DNA of 64,000 nt. It comes from Clostridium jeddahitimonense (GTDB lineage Bacteria; Bacillota; Clostridia; Clostridiales; Clostridiaceae). The notes under the pieces were generated by a model that saw nothing but the letters and a program-made list of their open reading frames with translations, made no database searches and was not told where the DNA came from. Shown here piece by piece: positions 17,251 to 25,541 of this stretch. Within the stretch, counting starts at the first letter, position 1, and each line of letters starts with the position of its first letter. The stretch is taken from assembly GCA_000753455.2 (NCBI GenBank), contig LM994670.1:249574-313573 (forward strand), read 5' to 3'. The position numbers were made by a program, and so were the translations under genes.

Positions 17251-18383
17251 TAATTAGTATTAATTGAATTATAAATGGTTTCATAAGCTTTTAATGTTAA
17301 CTCTGCTGTTTTTGTCCAAGTAAAAGTTTTACTATTTTCATATCCTTTTTCAGAAAGTTCTTGACTCAAAGATGAAGAGGTTAGGACTTGTAATATAGAA
17401 CTAGATAACTCGTCTTTACTAAACGGATCTATTAGCAAAGCACAATCTTTAGTAACTTCAGGTATAGAAGTAGAATTAGATGTAATTACAGGAGCTTTAC
17501 AACTCATTGCCTCTAATGGAGGTAAACCAAAACCTTCGTAAAGTGAAGGATATACAAATAAAGAACAACCATTATAAAAGTATGGTAAGTCTTCATCTGG
17601 AACAAAGCCTGTAAATATAACGTTATCCTCAACACCAAGCTCTTTACAGAATTGTTTTAGTTTTTCACCTTCATCTTTTATAGAACCACATAAAACTAAT
17701 TTATATTTACTTTTAAGTGTAGAATAAATATCTTTAAAAGAAATAATAAGTTCTCTTACATTTTTCCTAGAACTAAAACCACCTATATATAGAATAAAAG
17801 GAAAATCTATATCATATTTATCTTTTAAAAATTTATTACATATGCATTTTTCCATAGGATAAAAAGATGAGTTTGCTGCTAAAGGTGTTACAAAAATTTT
17901 ATCCTCAGGAAAATTAGGAAAGAATTTAAGTATATCTTCTTTAGAGTACTCAGAAACTGTAAATATACCTTTAGAATTTTCTATAATATAAGGCATATCT
18001 TTTAAAAATCTTGTTAAATATCCTTTACCACAAGTTTCAGGCATAATGTAAGGAATCAAATCATGAATTGTAACTACGCAAGGAACTGGATAATCCTTAG
18101 ACAAACCAATCCCGTTTTGAGGTATGTGATGTAAATCTATATCGTTATTTTGTAGATAATTAGGATGATAAAAATTTTCATAAAACATACCATGTTTTTT
18201 TGAAGTTAATACAATATTAGTATTAGGACCTTTAAACTCATCGTAATTATTTCCGGCCCAAAATATCGTATATTTATTTTTTTTATCAATAGCAATTAAT
18301 TCCTTAAGTAGATTGGCAGTATAAGTACCAATTCCAGAACCGTTATAAAGTGTAATACCTCGACCATCTATGGAGAGATTCAT
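17250..18383 (-). CDS. glycosyltransferase family 4 (spore-coat associated)
   Basis: Cytosolic GT-B fold glycosyltransferase of about 377 aa that would transfer a sugar from a nucleotide-sugar donor. The N-terminal domain begins MNLSIDGRGITLYNGSGIG, with a glycine-rich loop; the C-terminal domain has GGFSSRKN and the EX7E motif in YEGFGLPPLEAM. It is clearly related to the second glycosyltransferase at 21368-22489 along its length. In Bacillus the comparable CotSA lies next to cotS, and here both glycosyltransferases flank CotS genes, so a role in coat glycosylation is likely. Acceptor is unknown. Confidence 0.88.
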   Translation of the reverse strand: MNLSIDGRGITLYNGSGIGTYTANLLKELIAIDKKNKYTIFWAGNNYDEFKGPNTNIVLTSKKHGMFYENFYHPNYLQNNDIDLHHIPQNGIGLSKDYPVPCVVTIHDLIPYIMPETCGKGYLTRFLKDMPYIIENSKGIFTVSEYSKEDILKFFPNFPEDKIFVTPLAANSSFYPMEKCICNKFLKDKYDIDFPFILYIGGFSSRKNVRELIISFKDIYSTLKSKYKLVLCGSIKDEGEKLKQFCKELGVEDNVIFTGFVPDEDLPYFYNGCSLFVYPSLYEGFGLPPLEAMSCKAPVITSNSTSIPEVTKDCALLIDPFSKDELSSSILQVLTSSSLSQELSEKGYENSKTFTWTKTAELTLKAYETIYNSINTN

Positions 18384-18452
18384 TAAATTTCACTCCTTAA
18401 AGCTTTATAATATTATTAATATTATTGGAGATTTAATTATGTGATAACAAAC

Positions 18453-18479
18453 ACAATAAAATATAGTATTCATATAATA
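18453..18479 (+). promoter_or_regulatory. predicted sigma-K promoter for the CotS operon
   Basis: The -10 motif CATATAATA (18471-18479) fits the sigma-K consensus CATAnnnTA exactly, and AC at 18453-18454 lies 16 bases upstream as in the sigma-K -35 region. The CotS ATG follows about 28 bases later. Confidence 0.5.
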
Positions 18480-18507
18480 AATAAGAAGAAAAATATAGGA
18501 GTTTATT

Positions 18508-19503
18508 ATGGATATTATCAATATAAGCAGGGTTATAGAAAATAATTACAATATAGATATAAATTATATTGAACAAATAAAAAATGCATACAAAATTGAT
18601 GCAAAAGATAGAGGGTATTGTGTAAAGGTTATTGGATATCAATTCCCTCATTTTTATTTTATTCTATCTGCTATGAAGCATTTACAAAAAAAAGGATTTA
18701 AAACTATTCCAGCTATATTAAAAACTAAAAACAATATGGATTTCATAAAATTAGGTGACAAATTTGCTTATGTAACAGAGTGGGTTCCATCTAGAATAAG
18801 TAATTATGACAATCCTATAGAGCTTGCTAAAGTAGCAGAAAAGATAGGTGAACTGCATACTTGTAGTACAGGCTTTATACTAGATAGAAATATGACACCA
18901 AGATATGGATGGAATAAATGGATAGATGTTTTTAGTACTAGATGTGATGAAATATTAGATTTTGCCCATAGAATTTCTCAGAAAGCTAGGAAGTCTGAAT
19001 TTGATAGATTATATTTAAAGCATTTAAATGAAGAAATAGAAAGAGGCTTAGCAAGTATAGAAGGTTTAAGAAAAAGTAATTATTTTTATTTAATGAATAA
19101 GGAAGTTATGAAGTGTGGTTTTTGTCATCATGATCTAGCTCATCATAATATATTAGTAGATAAGAATGGAGATTTAAATGTTATTGATTTTGATTATTGT
19201 ATGTTAGATTCACATCTTCATGATTTAAGTTCTCTTATGATAAGAGCTATGAAAGATGGAAAGTGGAGTGATGAAAGGGCAGATTTAATATTAAATAATT
19301 ATTCTTTAAGCAACAATATAGAAGATGAAGAGTTAAATATAATGAAGTATTTCATAAAGTTTCCACAAGTATTTTGGCAGGTTGGAATTCAATACTATTG
19401 GGAGCAGCAACTATGGGGAGAAGAGTTCTTTGTAAATAAATTAAGGAAGTATCTAGACGATAGAGAAGAAAGAGAGGAGTTTTTAGAGAGGTATTTTAGA
19501 TAG
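18508..19503 (+). CDS. CotS-family spore coat protein, kinase fold (copy A)
   Basis: A 331-aa member of the CotS family, which has the aminoglycoside phosphotransferase/choline kinase fold. The catalytic loop is intact as H207-H-D209-L-A-H-H-N214 and the metal-binding motif is IDFDYC (226-231). The substrate is unknown; in Bacillus CotS and its relatives (YtaA, YutH) are coat components. It has AGGAG before ATG 18508 and a sigma-K-type promoter upstream. Two related genes follow at 12- and 14-base gaps and form an operon. Confidence 0.88.
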   Translation: MDIINISRVIENNYNIDINYIEQIKNAYKIDAKDRGYCVKVIGYQFPHFYFILSAMKHLQKKGFKTIPAILKTKNNMDFIKLGDKFAYVTEWVPSRISNYDNPIELAKVAEKIGELHTCSTGFILDRNMTPRYGWNKWIDVFSTRCDEILDFAHRISQKARKSEFDRLYLKHLNEEIERGLASIEGLRKSNYFYLMNKEVMKCGFCHHDLAHHNILVDKNGDLNVIDFDYCMLDSHLHDLSSLMIRAMKDGKWSDERADLILNNYSLSNNIEDEELNIMKYFIKFPQVFWQVGIQYYWEQQLWGEEFFVNKLRKYLDDREEREEFLERYFR

Positions 19504-19515
19504 GTGGTGTAGCAT

Positions 19516-20250
19516 ATGGATATAATAACTTATTTAAATAATAATAATATAATTGTAGATGAAAATATTACAAGAAAAAGTGATAGAAATATTATAGATA
19601 TAAGTAATCAAATAGATTTAATTGTAATGATACAGAGTAGATTAATGAACAATGGAGTAACTATAATTCCAAGGATAAATAGCACAATTGGTAAAGAGGT
19701 AGAGGGTTTTAGAGTACAAAATAAAAAGGTAGAGAAAATACTTAAATCAATAAACTTAAATGATGATAAAAGCAACTTAGATTACTATATTTTGGAAAAA
19801 GGTAATATGGCTTTGGATAGGGCAAAAAAAACTTTTGATGCTATGGACAATGAAATTTATTTTGAGCTTATAAGACGTAGTATGAATAATTATGAAATGT
19901 GTTTAGGTAGAGTAGATGAAGGAAATTTAAAGTTAGAAGAAAATGAAGTAGTAAAAATAAGAACTACAAAATATATTTCATATAATTTGATAGAACATGA
20001 TTTGTTTAATTATATTAAAAGAGTAAAGCGTAGAGGTTTTAACATACAAACAGAAAAAGTAATTGATGAATTTATATACAAATCATCATTATCAGAAAAA
20101 AGCAAAAATTATTTAACTGCATTATGTAATTATCCATTTGAAACTATGAAGTTAATATATAAGTACAGATATTACGAGGATAATAATTATGATGAGTGGA
20201 TAAAAAAGATTAAGGTAGCTATAGAGATAGACGGTGATGAGATAATATAA
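19516..20250 (+). CDS. degenerate CotS-related protein
   Basis: A 244-aa protein between two CotS kinases in the same operon. Its ends resemble CotS: the N-terminal third follows the pattern of the CotS N-lobe (a conserved GVTIIPRINSTIGKE stretch in place of KTIPAILKTKNNM), and the C-terminal part LTALCNYPFETMKLIYKYRYYE parallels the CotS ending KYFIKFPQVFWQVGIQYYWE. The catalytic loop (HxDxxxxN) and the IDFDY motif are absent and the protein is about 90 residues shorter, so the central kinase part has been lost. It is probably a non-catalytic coat protein. I do not know a described homologue. Confidence 0.65.
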   Translation: MDIITYLNNNNIIVDENITRKSDRNIIDISNQIDLIVMIQSRLMNNGVTIIPRINSTIGKEVEGFRVQNKKVEKILKSINLNDDKSNLDYYILEKGNMALDRAKKTFDAMDNEIYFELIRRSMNNYEMCLGRVDEGNLKLEENEVVKIRTTKYISYNLIEHDLFNYIKRVKRRGFNIQTEKVIDEFIYKSSLSEKSKNYLTALCNYPFETMKLIYKYRYYEDNNYDEWIKKIKVAIEIDGDEII

Positions 20251-20264
20251 GGGGGAGAATTGAT

Positions 20265-21281
20265 TTGGTTAAAACCAGGTATGTCGATAAGGGTATATTA
20301 TGTGAATATGAATTTAAGGAAGAATTCATAGATTTATTAGGAATAAAGATAACTGATGTTATTCCGCTAAGAAAGGTATTTGTGTTATTTACAGACAAGG
20401 GAAAGAAAGTATTGAAGATAACAGATTCCTCGAAAGAGAGAATTGATTTTATAGATAAAGCACTAAAAATAATTGAGAAGAAGTATCCTAGGGTTTTAAA
20501 ATATACTAGAAATATTGATGATGAAATAATAACTTTATGGAAAGATAAGCAGTATGTATTGCTTGATATGGTTGAGGGTAGAGAGGCTGCATTTACTAAT
20601 CCAGTTGAAGTTGAATTATGTAGTAAAGCTATAGCAGAAATGCATATAGCTTCTAAAAATTTAATAGAGGAGCTTTCTGAAGAAGAAATAAAAAATAATA
20701 GTGGAAAAAATTTAATAAAAAAAATGGAAGATGAATATTATACTTTAATACAACTACAAAAAGTTGTTGGTAAGTATAAATATAAAAATGAATTTGATGA
20801 TTTGTTTTTAAAAAATGTAGATAATGCTAAGCGAGATCTGCTTAAGACAATAGAAGAAATTAAAAATAGTAAATATGATAGCATGATAAAGAATAGGGAA
20901 AATATAGTTTTATGTCATAATGATTTAGCACATCATAATTTTATAATAGATGGGGATAAGGTAAATATAATAGATTTCGATTATTGTTCTATAGATACAA
21001 GAATATTGGATATTTATGGATACACAATGAAGGTAATTAAAAATTTAGCTTATAATGAAGAGATAATAGAATTAATTATAAAATCATATAATGAAGTAAG
21101 CAAATTAGAAGATGAAGAAATAGAAATGTTAAGAAAGCTAATAAATTATCCAAGAGATTTTATAAGCATTTCAACAGATTATTATTTCAAACAAAAAATG
21201 TGGGATGAAGAAGTATTTTTAAGTAGGCTAAAAAATAAGTTAGAAATAGATAAATTTAGAATGGATATTTTGAATAGTTAA
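20265..21281 (+). CDS. CotS-family spore coat protein, kinase fold (copy B)
   Basis: A 338-aa CotS-family kinase-fold protein. The catalytic loop CHNDLAHHNFI and the metal motif IIDFDYC are intact, and the C-terminus has NYPRDFISISTDYYFKQKMWDEE like the other copies. The start is TTG at 20265, chosen because GGGGGAG lies seven bases upstream and no ATG is near. It closes the three-gene CotS operon, which ends with a terminator at 21291-21319. Substrate unknown. Confidence 0.87.
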   Translation: MVKTRYVDKGILCEYEFKEEFIDLLGIKITDVIPLRKVFVLFTDKGKKVLKITDSSKERIDFIDKALKIIEKKYPRVLKYTRNIDDEIITLWKDKQYVLLDMVEGREAAFTNPVEVELCSKAIAEMHIASKNLIEELSEEEIKNNSGKNLIKKMEDEYYTLIQLQKVVGKYKYKNEFDDLFLKNVDNAKRDLLKTIEEIKNSKYDSMIKNRENIVLCHNDLAHHNFIIDGDKVNIIDFDYCSIDTRILDIYGYTMKVIKNLAYNEEIIELIIKSYNEVSKLEDEEIEMLRKLINYPRDFISISTDYYFKQKMWDEEVFLSRLKNKLEIDKFRMDILNS

Positions 21282-21290
21282 AGATTAATA

Positions 21291-21319
21291 AAAAGGGCTA
21301 GCTTCTGCTAGCTCTTTTT
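21291..21319. terminator. terminator between convergent CotS-B and glycosyltransferase
   Basis: AAAAGGGCTAGC pairs with GCTAGCTCTTTT (one G-U) around a TTCT loop, followed by T residues. Its position between convergent genes suggests use from both sides. Confidence 0.75.
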
Positions 21320-21367
21320 AATTTAAATAATGAGTTAGAGTAGTTTTAATTAAATTGCTACTCTTAA

Positions 21368-22489
21368 CTATTTATTTTTAATTATATTCTTATATGCTGC
21401 TATGGTATCTTTAGCAGTATTAGACCAAGAATATTTTAAACAATTACTTAATCCACATTTAATCATAGAATCTCTTAACTTATTGTCTGATAGCAACTTA
21501 CTCATAGATAAGCTTAACTCGTCTACATTATAAGGATCAACTAATAAAGCAGAGCCAGAACAGATTTCAGGAATAGATGTTACATTTGATGATATAACAG
21601 GAGTACCGCAAGCCATTGCTTCTAAAGGCGGCAAACCAAAACCTTCATAAAAAGAAGGATAAACTAAGAATTCACAGGCATTATAAAACAATGGTAGATG
21701 ATCTAAAGGAATAAAATCAGTAAATATTACTGAATTTTTAATTCCTAAATCTTCAGCACGTTTCATATATATAGTATAGGAAATTCCTTTTTTTCCTGTT
21801 ATAACAACGGAAAGATTTTCTCTTAACTTAGGATCTAAAAGAGAGAAAGCTTCCAATATACCTATGATATTCTTCCTAGGGCTATAACCACCAACATAAA
21901 GTAGGAAGTTTTTATCTATATTATATTTATTTTTTAGAAAATTTTTGCATGACTTTTTATCTAATGGTTTATAAATATCCTCAGCTCCTAAATAAGTAAC
22001 AAAAATTTTGTCTTTAGGGAAATTAAATTCCCTGGCTATATCATCTTTAGAAAACTCAGAAACAGTAATTATACCGTCGCAGTTTTCTATTATTTTTGGT
22101 AATTGATTATTAAAGATATTAAGATATCTGTCACTTACTGTTTCAGGCATTCTTAAAGGGATTATATCATGGAGTGTGATAGTTTTTAAGCAGTTAATAT
22201 TTTCTGTAAGTCCAACGCCATTTTGAGGAACATGATATAAATCTATGTCAGTATTATTCAAAATATTAGGAGCATTAACTTCATCCCAAAAGTTAGAATT
22301 AGTTGATTCTTCTATTGGTTTTATTGAAAAGTTATTATTTAATTCTAAGCCTGTATTTTGGGGAAGAAATAGTAGGTACTCATTTATATTATCAATATTA
22401 TTTATATTACTTATAAGTTGATAAGTATAAGTTCCTATTCCAGTACCTCTATACCATTTTGCGGCTCTTCCATCAATACCTATATTCAT
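21368..22489 (-). CDS. glycosyltransferase family 4, second copy (spore-coat associated)
   Basis: A 373-aa GT-B glycosyltransferase and clear paralogue of the gene at 17250-18383: both start M-N-[LI]-x-I-D-G-R, share the SGIGTYT/TGIGTYT loop, HDIIP or HDLIP, GGYSPRKN or GGFSSRKN, and the EX7E motif YEGFGLPPLEAM. Like its paralogue it is on the minus strand and divergent from a CotS gene, so the two glycosyltransferase-CotS units look like a duplicated module. Predicted to glycosylate a coat component; donor and acceptor unknown. Confidence 0.88.
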   Translation of the reverse strand: MNIGIDGRAAKWYRGTGIGTYTYQLISNINNIDNINEYLLFLPQNTGLELNNNFSIKPIEESTNSNFWDEVNAPNILNNTDIDLYHVPQNGVGLTENINCLKTITLHDIIPLRMPETVSDRYLNIFNNQLPKIIENCDGIITVSEFSKDDIAREFNFPKDKIFVTYLGAEDIYKPLDKKSCKNFLKNKYNIDKNFLLYVGGYSPRKNIIGILEAFSLLDPKLRENLSVVITGKKGISYTIYMKRAEDLGIKNSVIFTDFIPLDHLPLFYNACEFLVYPSFYEGFGLPPLEAMACGTPVISSNVTSIPEICSGSALLVDPYNVDELSLSMSKLLSDNKLRDSMIKCGLSNCLKYSWSNTAKDTIAAYKNIIKNK

Positions 22490-22596
22490 AATAAAATCCT
22501 TTCGATATGGTTTTAATTTATTATATTAAATAAAGTTAAAAAACGTTAATAAAAGAATTGGTGAGTACATATAAATATATAAGGGGGGTGAGAGTA

Positions 22597-23598
22597 ATGA
22601 TGAGGGAGTTTGAAGTAGAAAGACAATTTGGAATTAAAATCGATAATATTAAAGCTAACAAAGGAGTATACTATTTAAAAACCAATAAAGGTGAGAGATG
22701 TTTAAAGAAGATAAATTATGGCCCTCAAAAGCTTTTATTTGTATATGGAGCCAAGGAGCATCTTATAAAAAATGGTTTTGAAGATGTAGATAGGTATTTT
22801 TTGAACATAGATGGAGAGCCCTATGCATTAGTTAATGAAGACTTATATACTTTATCTGAATGGCTAGATGGTAGGGAATGTGATTTTCATAACATAGAAG
22901 ACGTAAAAATTGCGGCTAAAACACTTGCAAAATTACATGAAGCATCAAAAGGATATGATCCACCAGAAAATTCTAAGTTAAAAACTGACTTGGGAAGATG
23001 GCCTACATTAATGGCAAAGAGGGTTAAATCTTTAGATAAGATGAGAGATATGGTAAGAAAGAAAAATAATAAGAGCAGTTTCGACCTATTATATATAAAA
23101 TCATTAGATTTTTATAAAAAGATAGGTAAAGAAGCTTTAAGAACTTTAGAAGAATCTGAATATGAATCATTGTGTGCTATAGCTGAAAATGAAAAGGGAT
23201 TTTGTCATCATGATTATACTTATCATAATATTATAATTGGACAAGATAATCATATAAGCGTAATTGACTTTGATTATTGTAAAAGAGAAGTAAGAACTTT
23301 CGATATTTCTAATTTCATGACAAAGGTTTTAAAGAGATGTAATTGGAATATGGAATTTGCAACAGCTATAATAGATTCTTATAATGAAGAATCACCTTTA
23401 AAGGAAGAAGAGTACAAAGTACTTTTTGCATATTTACAATTCCCACAGAGGTATTGGAGATTAGCAAATAGATATTATTATAATGAAGTAAATTGGGGTC
23501 AAAATACCTTTGCAAGCAAATTAGAAGGTATAATAAATGAACAAGAAGAATATCTAAACTTCTTAGGACAATTTAAAGATAAATATAATATCAAGTAA
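22597..23598 (+). CDS. CotS-family spore coat protein, kinase fold (copy C)
   Basis: A 333-aa CotS-family protein. The catalytic loop is present as CHHDYTYHNIII, with D and N kept but L-A replaced by Y-T, and the metal motif is VIDFDYC. The start is ATG 22597 (or the ATG right after it) because GGGGGG precedes it; the frame is open further upstream to 22558 without a ribosome site. A terminator hairpin begins at its stop codon. It is the CotS partner of the second glycosyltransferase. Confidence 0.86.
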   Translation: MMREFEVERQFGIKIDNIKANKGVYYLKTNKGERCLKKINYGPQKLLFVYGAKEHLIKNGFEDVDRYFLNIDGEPYALVNEDLYTLSEWLDGRECDFHNIEDVKIAAKTLAKLHEASKGYDPPENSKLKTDLGRWPTLMAKRVKSLDKMRDMVRKKNNKSSFDLLYIKSLDFYKKIGKEALRTLEESEYESLCAIAENEKGFCHHDYTYHNIIIGQDNHISVIDFDYCKREVRTFDISNFMTKVLKRCNWNMEFATAIIDSYNEESPLKEEEYKVLFAYLQFPQRYWRLANRYYYNEVNWGQNTFASKLEGIINEQEEYLNFLGQFKDKYNIK

Positions 23599-23626
23599 GC
23601 ATCGTTATTTTAACGGTGCTTTATTT
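23597..23626 (+). terminator. terminator after CotS copy C
   Basis: AAGCATCGTTA (23597-23607) pairs with TAACGGTGCTT (23611-23621), one G-U pair, loop TTT, followed by TATTTG. The T tract is weak. Confidence 0.6.
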
Positions 23627-23647
23627 GAGTCAAAATAAGTAAAAAAA

Positions 23648-23656
23648 CATATTATA
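23648..23656 (+). promoter_or_regulatory. sigma-K-type -10 motif before yabG
   Basis: CATATTATA fits CATAnnnTA, the same form as the CotS promoter. The expected AC at the -35 is not present at 16-17 bases, so the call rests on the -10 and on yabG being sigma-K-dependent in Bacillus. Confidence 0.35.
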
Positions 23657-23685
23657 AAATGATAGTAACTTTAAGTGAGGTAGAG

Positions 23686-24567
23686 ATGCAAATAGGGGAT
23701 ATTGTCGTAAGAAAGTCTTATGATAAAGATATTACATTTAAGATTATTGATATCAAGGAAGATAATGGACAGGTTTTATATATTTTAAAAGGGATCAGTA
23801 TAAGGATAATAGCAGATTCTTCTGCTGATGACTTAGAAGAGGTTGATTCTGCATTCATAGGAACGAAGGAAAAGATATTAAATACAAGAGTAAATGAAGC
23901 TATAAATAAGGCGATAGGGCTTAGAGGTGATGTAGCGGCGAGGGAGGCGATAATGTCAAGGGGGAGTAAAAGTCAGAAGCAAAGTCCGAACAAAGAATTA
24001 ATGTTTGGAAGACCGGGAAAGATACTCCACATTGACGGAGATAAAGATTATTTAGAAACTTGTTTAAAAGTATATAAGCAATTATCATTAGATGCCGTTG
24101 GGAGAGCTATTCCAGAGAAGGAACAATGGAGTTGCGTAGTAGATTTAGTAAAAGAGATAAAACCGGATATAGTTGTATTAACAGGACATGATAGTGTTTT
24201 AAGGGAAACTGATGACTTTTTAGATTTAGATAACTATAGAAATTCTAAATACTATATAGATGCAGTTAAAGCCCTAAGAAACTATAATTCAAGCTATGAT
24301 GAATTGGTTATTTTTGCAGGAGCATGTCAATCTTGTTATGAATGTTTATTAGATGCAGGAGCAAACTTTGCAAGCTCTCCAAGTAGGGTTCTTATACATT
24401 GTCTTGATCCTGTATTTGTATGTGAAAAGATAGCATATTCAAGAATAGATACAGTTGTATCTATAACTGATGTAATAGATAGTACTATAACAGGTATACG
24501 AGGTATTGGAGGATTACAAACAAGAGGAAAATATAGAGAGGGATATCCAAAATCTCCATTTGTATAA
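23686..24567 (+). CDS. yabG: sporulation-specific protease YabG
   Basis: YabG is a mother-cell protease that trims spore coat and, in C. difficile, germination proteins. The 293-aa protein begins MQIGDIVVRKSYD, matching the Bacillus start MQFQIGDMVARKSY, and has the conserved GRPGKILHIDGDKDYL, DIVVLTGHDS, FAGACQSCYE and ITDVIDSTITGI segments. ATG 23686 is used because GAGG precedes it and it fits the family; an ATG at 23659 would add nine residues. A coat-modifying role fits its place directly after the CotS genes. Its stop codon abuts an inverted-repeat element. Confidence 0.95.
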   Translation: MQIGDIVVRKSYDKDITFKIIDIKEDNGQVLYILKGISIRIIADSSADDLEEVDSAFIGTKEKILNTRVNEAINKAIGLRGDVAAREAIMSRGSKSQKQSPNKELMFGRPGKILHIDGDKDYLETCLKVYKQLSLDAVGRAIPEKEQWSCVVDLVKEIKPDIVVLTGHDSVLRETDDFLDLDNYRNSKYYIDAVKALRNYNSSYDELVIFAGACQSCYECLLDAGANFASSPSRVLIHCLDPVFVCEKIAYSRIDTVVSITDVIDSTITGIRGIGGLQTRGKYREGYPKSPFV

Positions 24568-24727
24568 ATTGTGAAGCAATTTATTTAGTGACAAGTGACA
24601 AATTAAAAGTGATAAGTTGAAGTTGAAACTGCAAGTAGTTTTTAAAAATAGGTATTTTGAAATTCAGCTTCATATGAATTTATTTTCTATATTGTCACTT
24701 GCAACTCTGAACTTGTCACTAAGAATA
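24568..24727. repeat. AT-rich inverted-repeat element after yabG
   Basis: It begins at the yabG stop with GTGAAGCAATTTATTTAGTG, close to the left end of the element at 17083. Internal repeats GTGACAAGTGACAAA and GTGATAAGTTGAAG follow, then a GAAACTGC..TAGTTTT hairpin. The right half (about 24655-24727) carries the inverse form, ending TTGTCACTTGCAACTCTG...CTTGTCAC. Both arms are diverged. Confidence 0.6.
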
Positions 24728-24773
24728 TTATGAGCATTAGCAAACAATATTTTTAAAAGATGTATAAATAACT

Positions 24774-24815
24774 AATAATAACCCCATAATATTAAATGTG
24801 GGAATTATTATTTTA
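24774..24815 (+). terminator. possible terminator upstream of veg
   Basis: AATAAT (24774-24779) and CCCA (24783-24786) pair with TGGG (24799-24802) and ATTATT (24804-24809) across an internal loop, followed by TTTTAT. Weak stem. Confidence 0.4.
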
Positions 24816-24836
24816 TATAAAAAGTAAAAGTTTACA

Positions 24837-24865
24837 TTGACATTATATTAAACAAGTGATAAAAT
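24837..24865 (+). promoter_or_regulatory. upstream sigma-A promoter for veg
   Basis: Consensus TTGACA at 24837-24842, 17-bp spacer, TAAAAT at 24860-24865. It lies 41 bp upstream of a second complete promoter, so veg has tandem promoters. Confidence 0.6.
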
Positions 24866-24877
24866 AATATATTTACT

Positions 24878-24906
24878 TTGACTAATAATGGTAAATATGT
24901 TATAAT
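24878..24906 (+). promoter_or_regulatory. proximal sigma-A promoter for veg
   Basis: TTGACT at 24878-24883, exactly 17 bp, consensus TATAAT at 24901-24906, and an ATG 26 bases further on. In Bacillus the veg promoter is one of the strongest vegetative promoters, which fits. Confidence 0.75.
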
Positions 24907-24931
24907 ATAATAAAAAAAGGAGGGTGTTTAT

Positions 24932-25168
24932 ATGGAGTTAAACAAAACTATAGCTACCATCAAGAAAGATATACAGAATCATTTAGGTGAGAAAGTTACT
25001 CTTAAAGCTAATGGTGGTAGAAAAAAGATTTTAGTTAACGACGGAGTAATTGAGAGTGTACATCCAAGTATTTTCGTAGTTAGGCTAGAAAGTGACACCC
25101 AAAGAACAGTGACATACAGTTATTCAGATGTTTTAACAAAAACAGTACTACTATATTATCCTGTATAA
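24932..25168 (+). CDS. veg: Veg family protein
   Basis: A 78-aa basic protein of the Veg family (DUF1021), with the conserved GxxVxLKANGGRKKILVNDGVIE segment and the ending VTYSYSDVLTKTVLL. In Bacillus Veg stimulates biofilm matrix gene expression by affecting SinR. AAGGAGGGTG precedes the ATG. The order yabG-veg is the same as in Bacillus, where they are adjacent, so this pair is conserved. Two promoters precede and a strong terminator follows, so it is a single-gene unit. Confidence 0.94.
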   Translation: MELNKTIATIKKDIQNHLGEKVTLKANGGRKKILVNDGVIESVHPSIFVVRLESDTQRTVTYSYSDVLTKTVLLYYPV

Positions 25169-25207
25169 ACAATAGCTTCGATATGTATCGAAGCTATTGT
25201 TTATTTT
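25167..25207 (+). terminator. terminator after veg
   Basis: A 17-bp perfect stem (25167-25183 with 25186-25202) overlaps the stop codon and is followed by TTATTTT. Loop is only two bases as drawn, so the top pairs will open. Confidence 0.75.
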
Positions 25208-25212
25208 AAAAT

Positions 25213-25300
25213 AAAAAAAAGAAAGATGGCGGGTATCCATCTTTCAACTATGGTATAAAAGGGTATTGAGAATTTATGAGAGGTTATATGGTCAATAACC
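25213..25300 (-). ncRNA. candidate small RNA, about 88 nt, minus strand
   Basis: A complete transcription unit without an open reading frame of note. A minus-strand promoter (-35 at 25335-25330, -10 at 25312-25307) would start RNA at about 25300. The 5' end forms a hairpin GGTTAT/ATAACC with a seven-base loop (25300-25282). A single-stranded stretch of about 35 bases follows, then a terminator hairpin GAAAGATGG/CCATCTTTC (25245-25221), loop ATACCCG, and eight U (25220-25213). It points towards the veg terminator. No known RNA family is recognised. Confidence 0.55.
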
Positions 25301-25306
25301 ATCTTT

Positions 25307-25335
25307 ATAATACGACATATTTAAACAATAGTCAA
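25307..25335 (-). promoter_or_regulatory. predicted sigma-A promoter of the candidate sRNA
   Basis: On the minus strand TTGACT (25335-25330), 17-bp spacer and TATTAT (25312-25307). Only 12 bases follow to the predicted 5' hairpin. Confidence 0.55.
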
Positions 25336-25541
25336 CAACTTATTTAAAAAAAATTAAAAAAAGTTTTTATAAACCCTAAAATTCGACAAGAAAAATACAA
25401 TTATACTCCTAAAAGGTAAAAAAATGAAATAAATTAAGCTTTAAAATATAACTTAAAAGAGAAACAGTTTATTTATTTTAGAATAAATATATATTTAGAG
25501 AAATATATATTAAATAGTAGTTATACTATGGGAGGGATATG

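Noticed and set aside
25382..25389. Spo0A box (TTCGACA) upstream of sipL
   Set aside because: A single 7-base match in AT-rich DNA about 150 bases from the gene; sipL is expected under sigma-E. The match at 1320-1327 is inside a terminator stem and is also dismissed.
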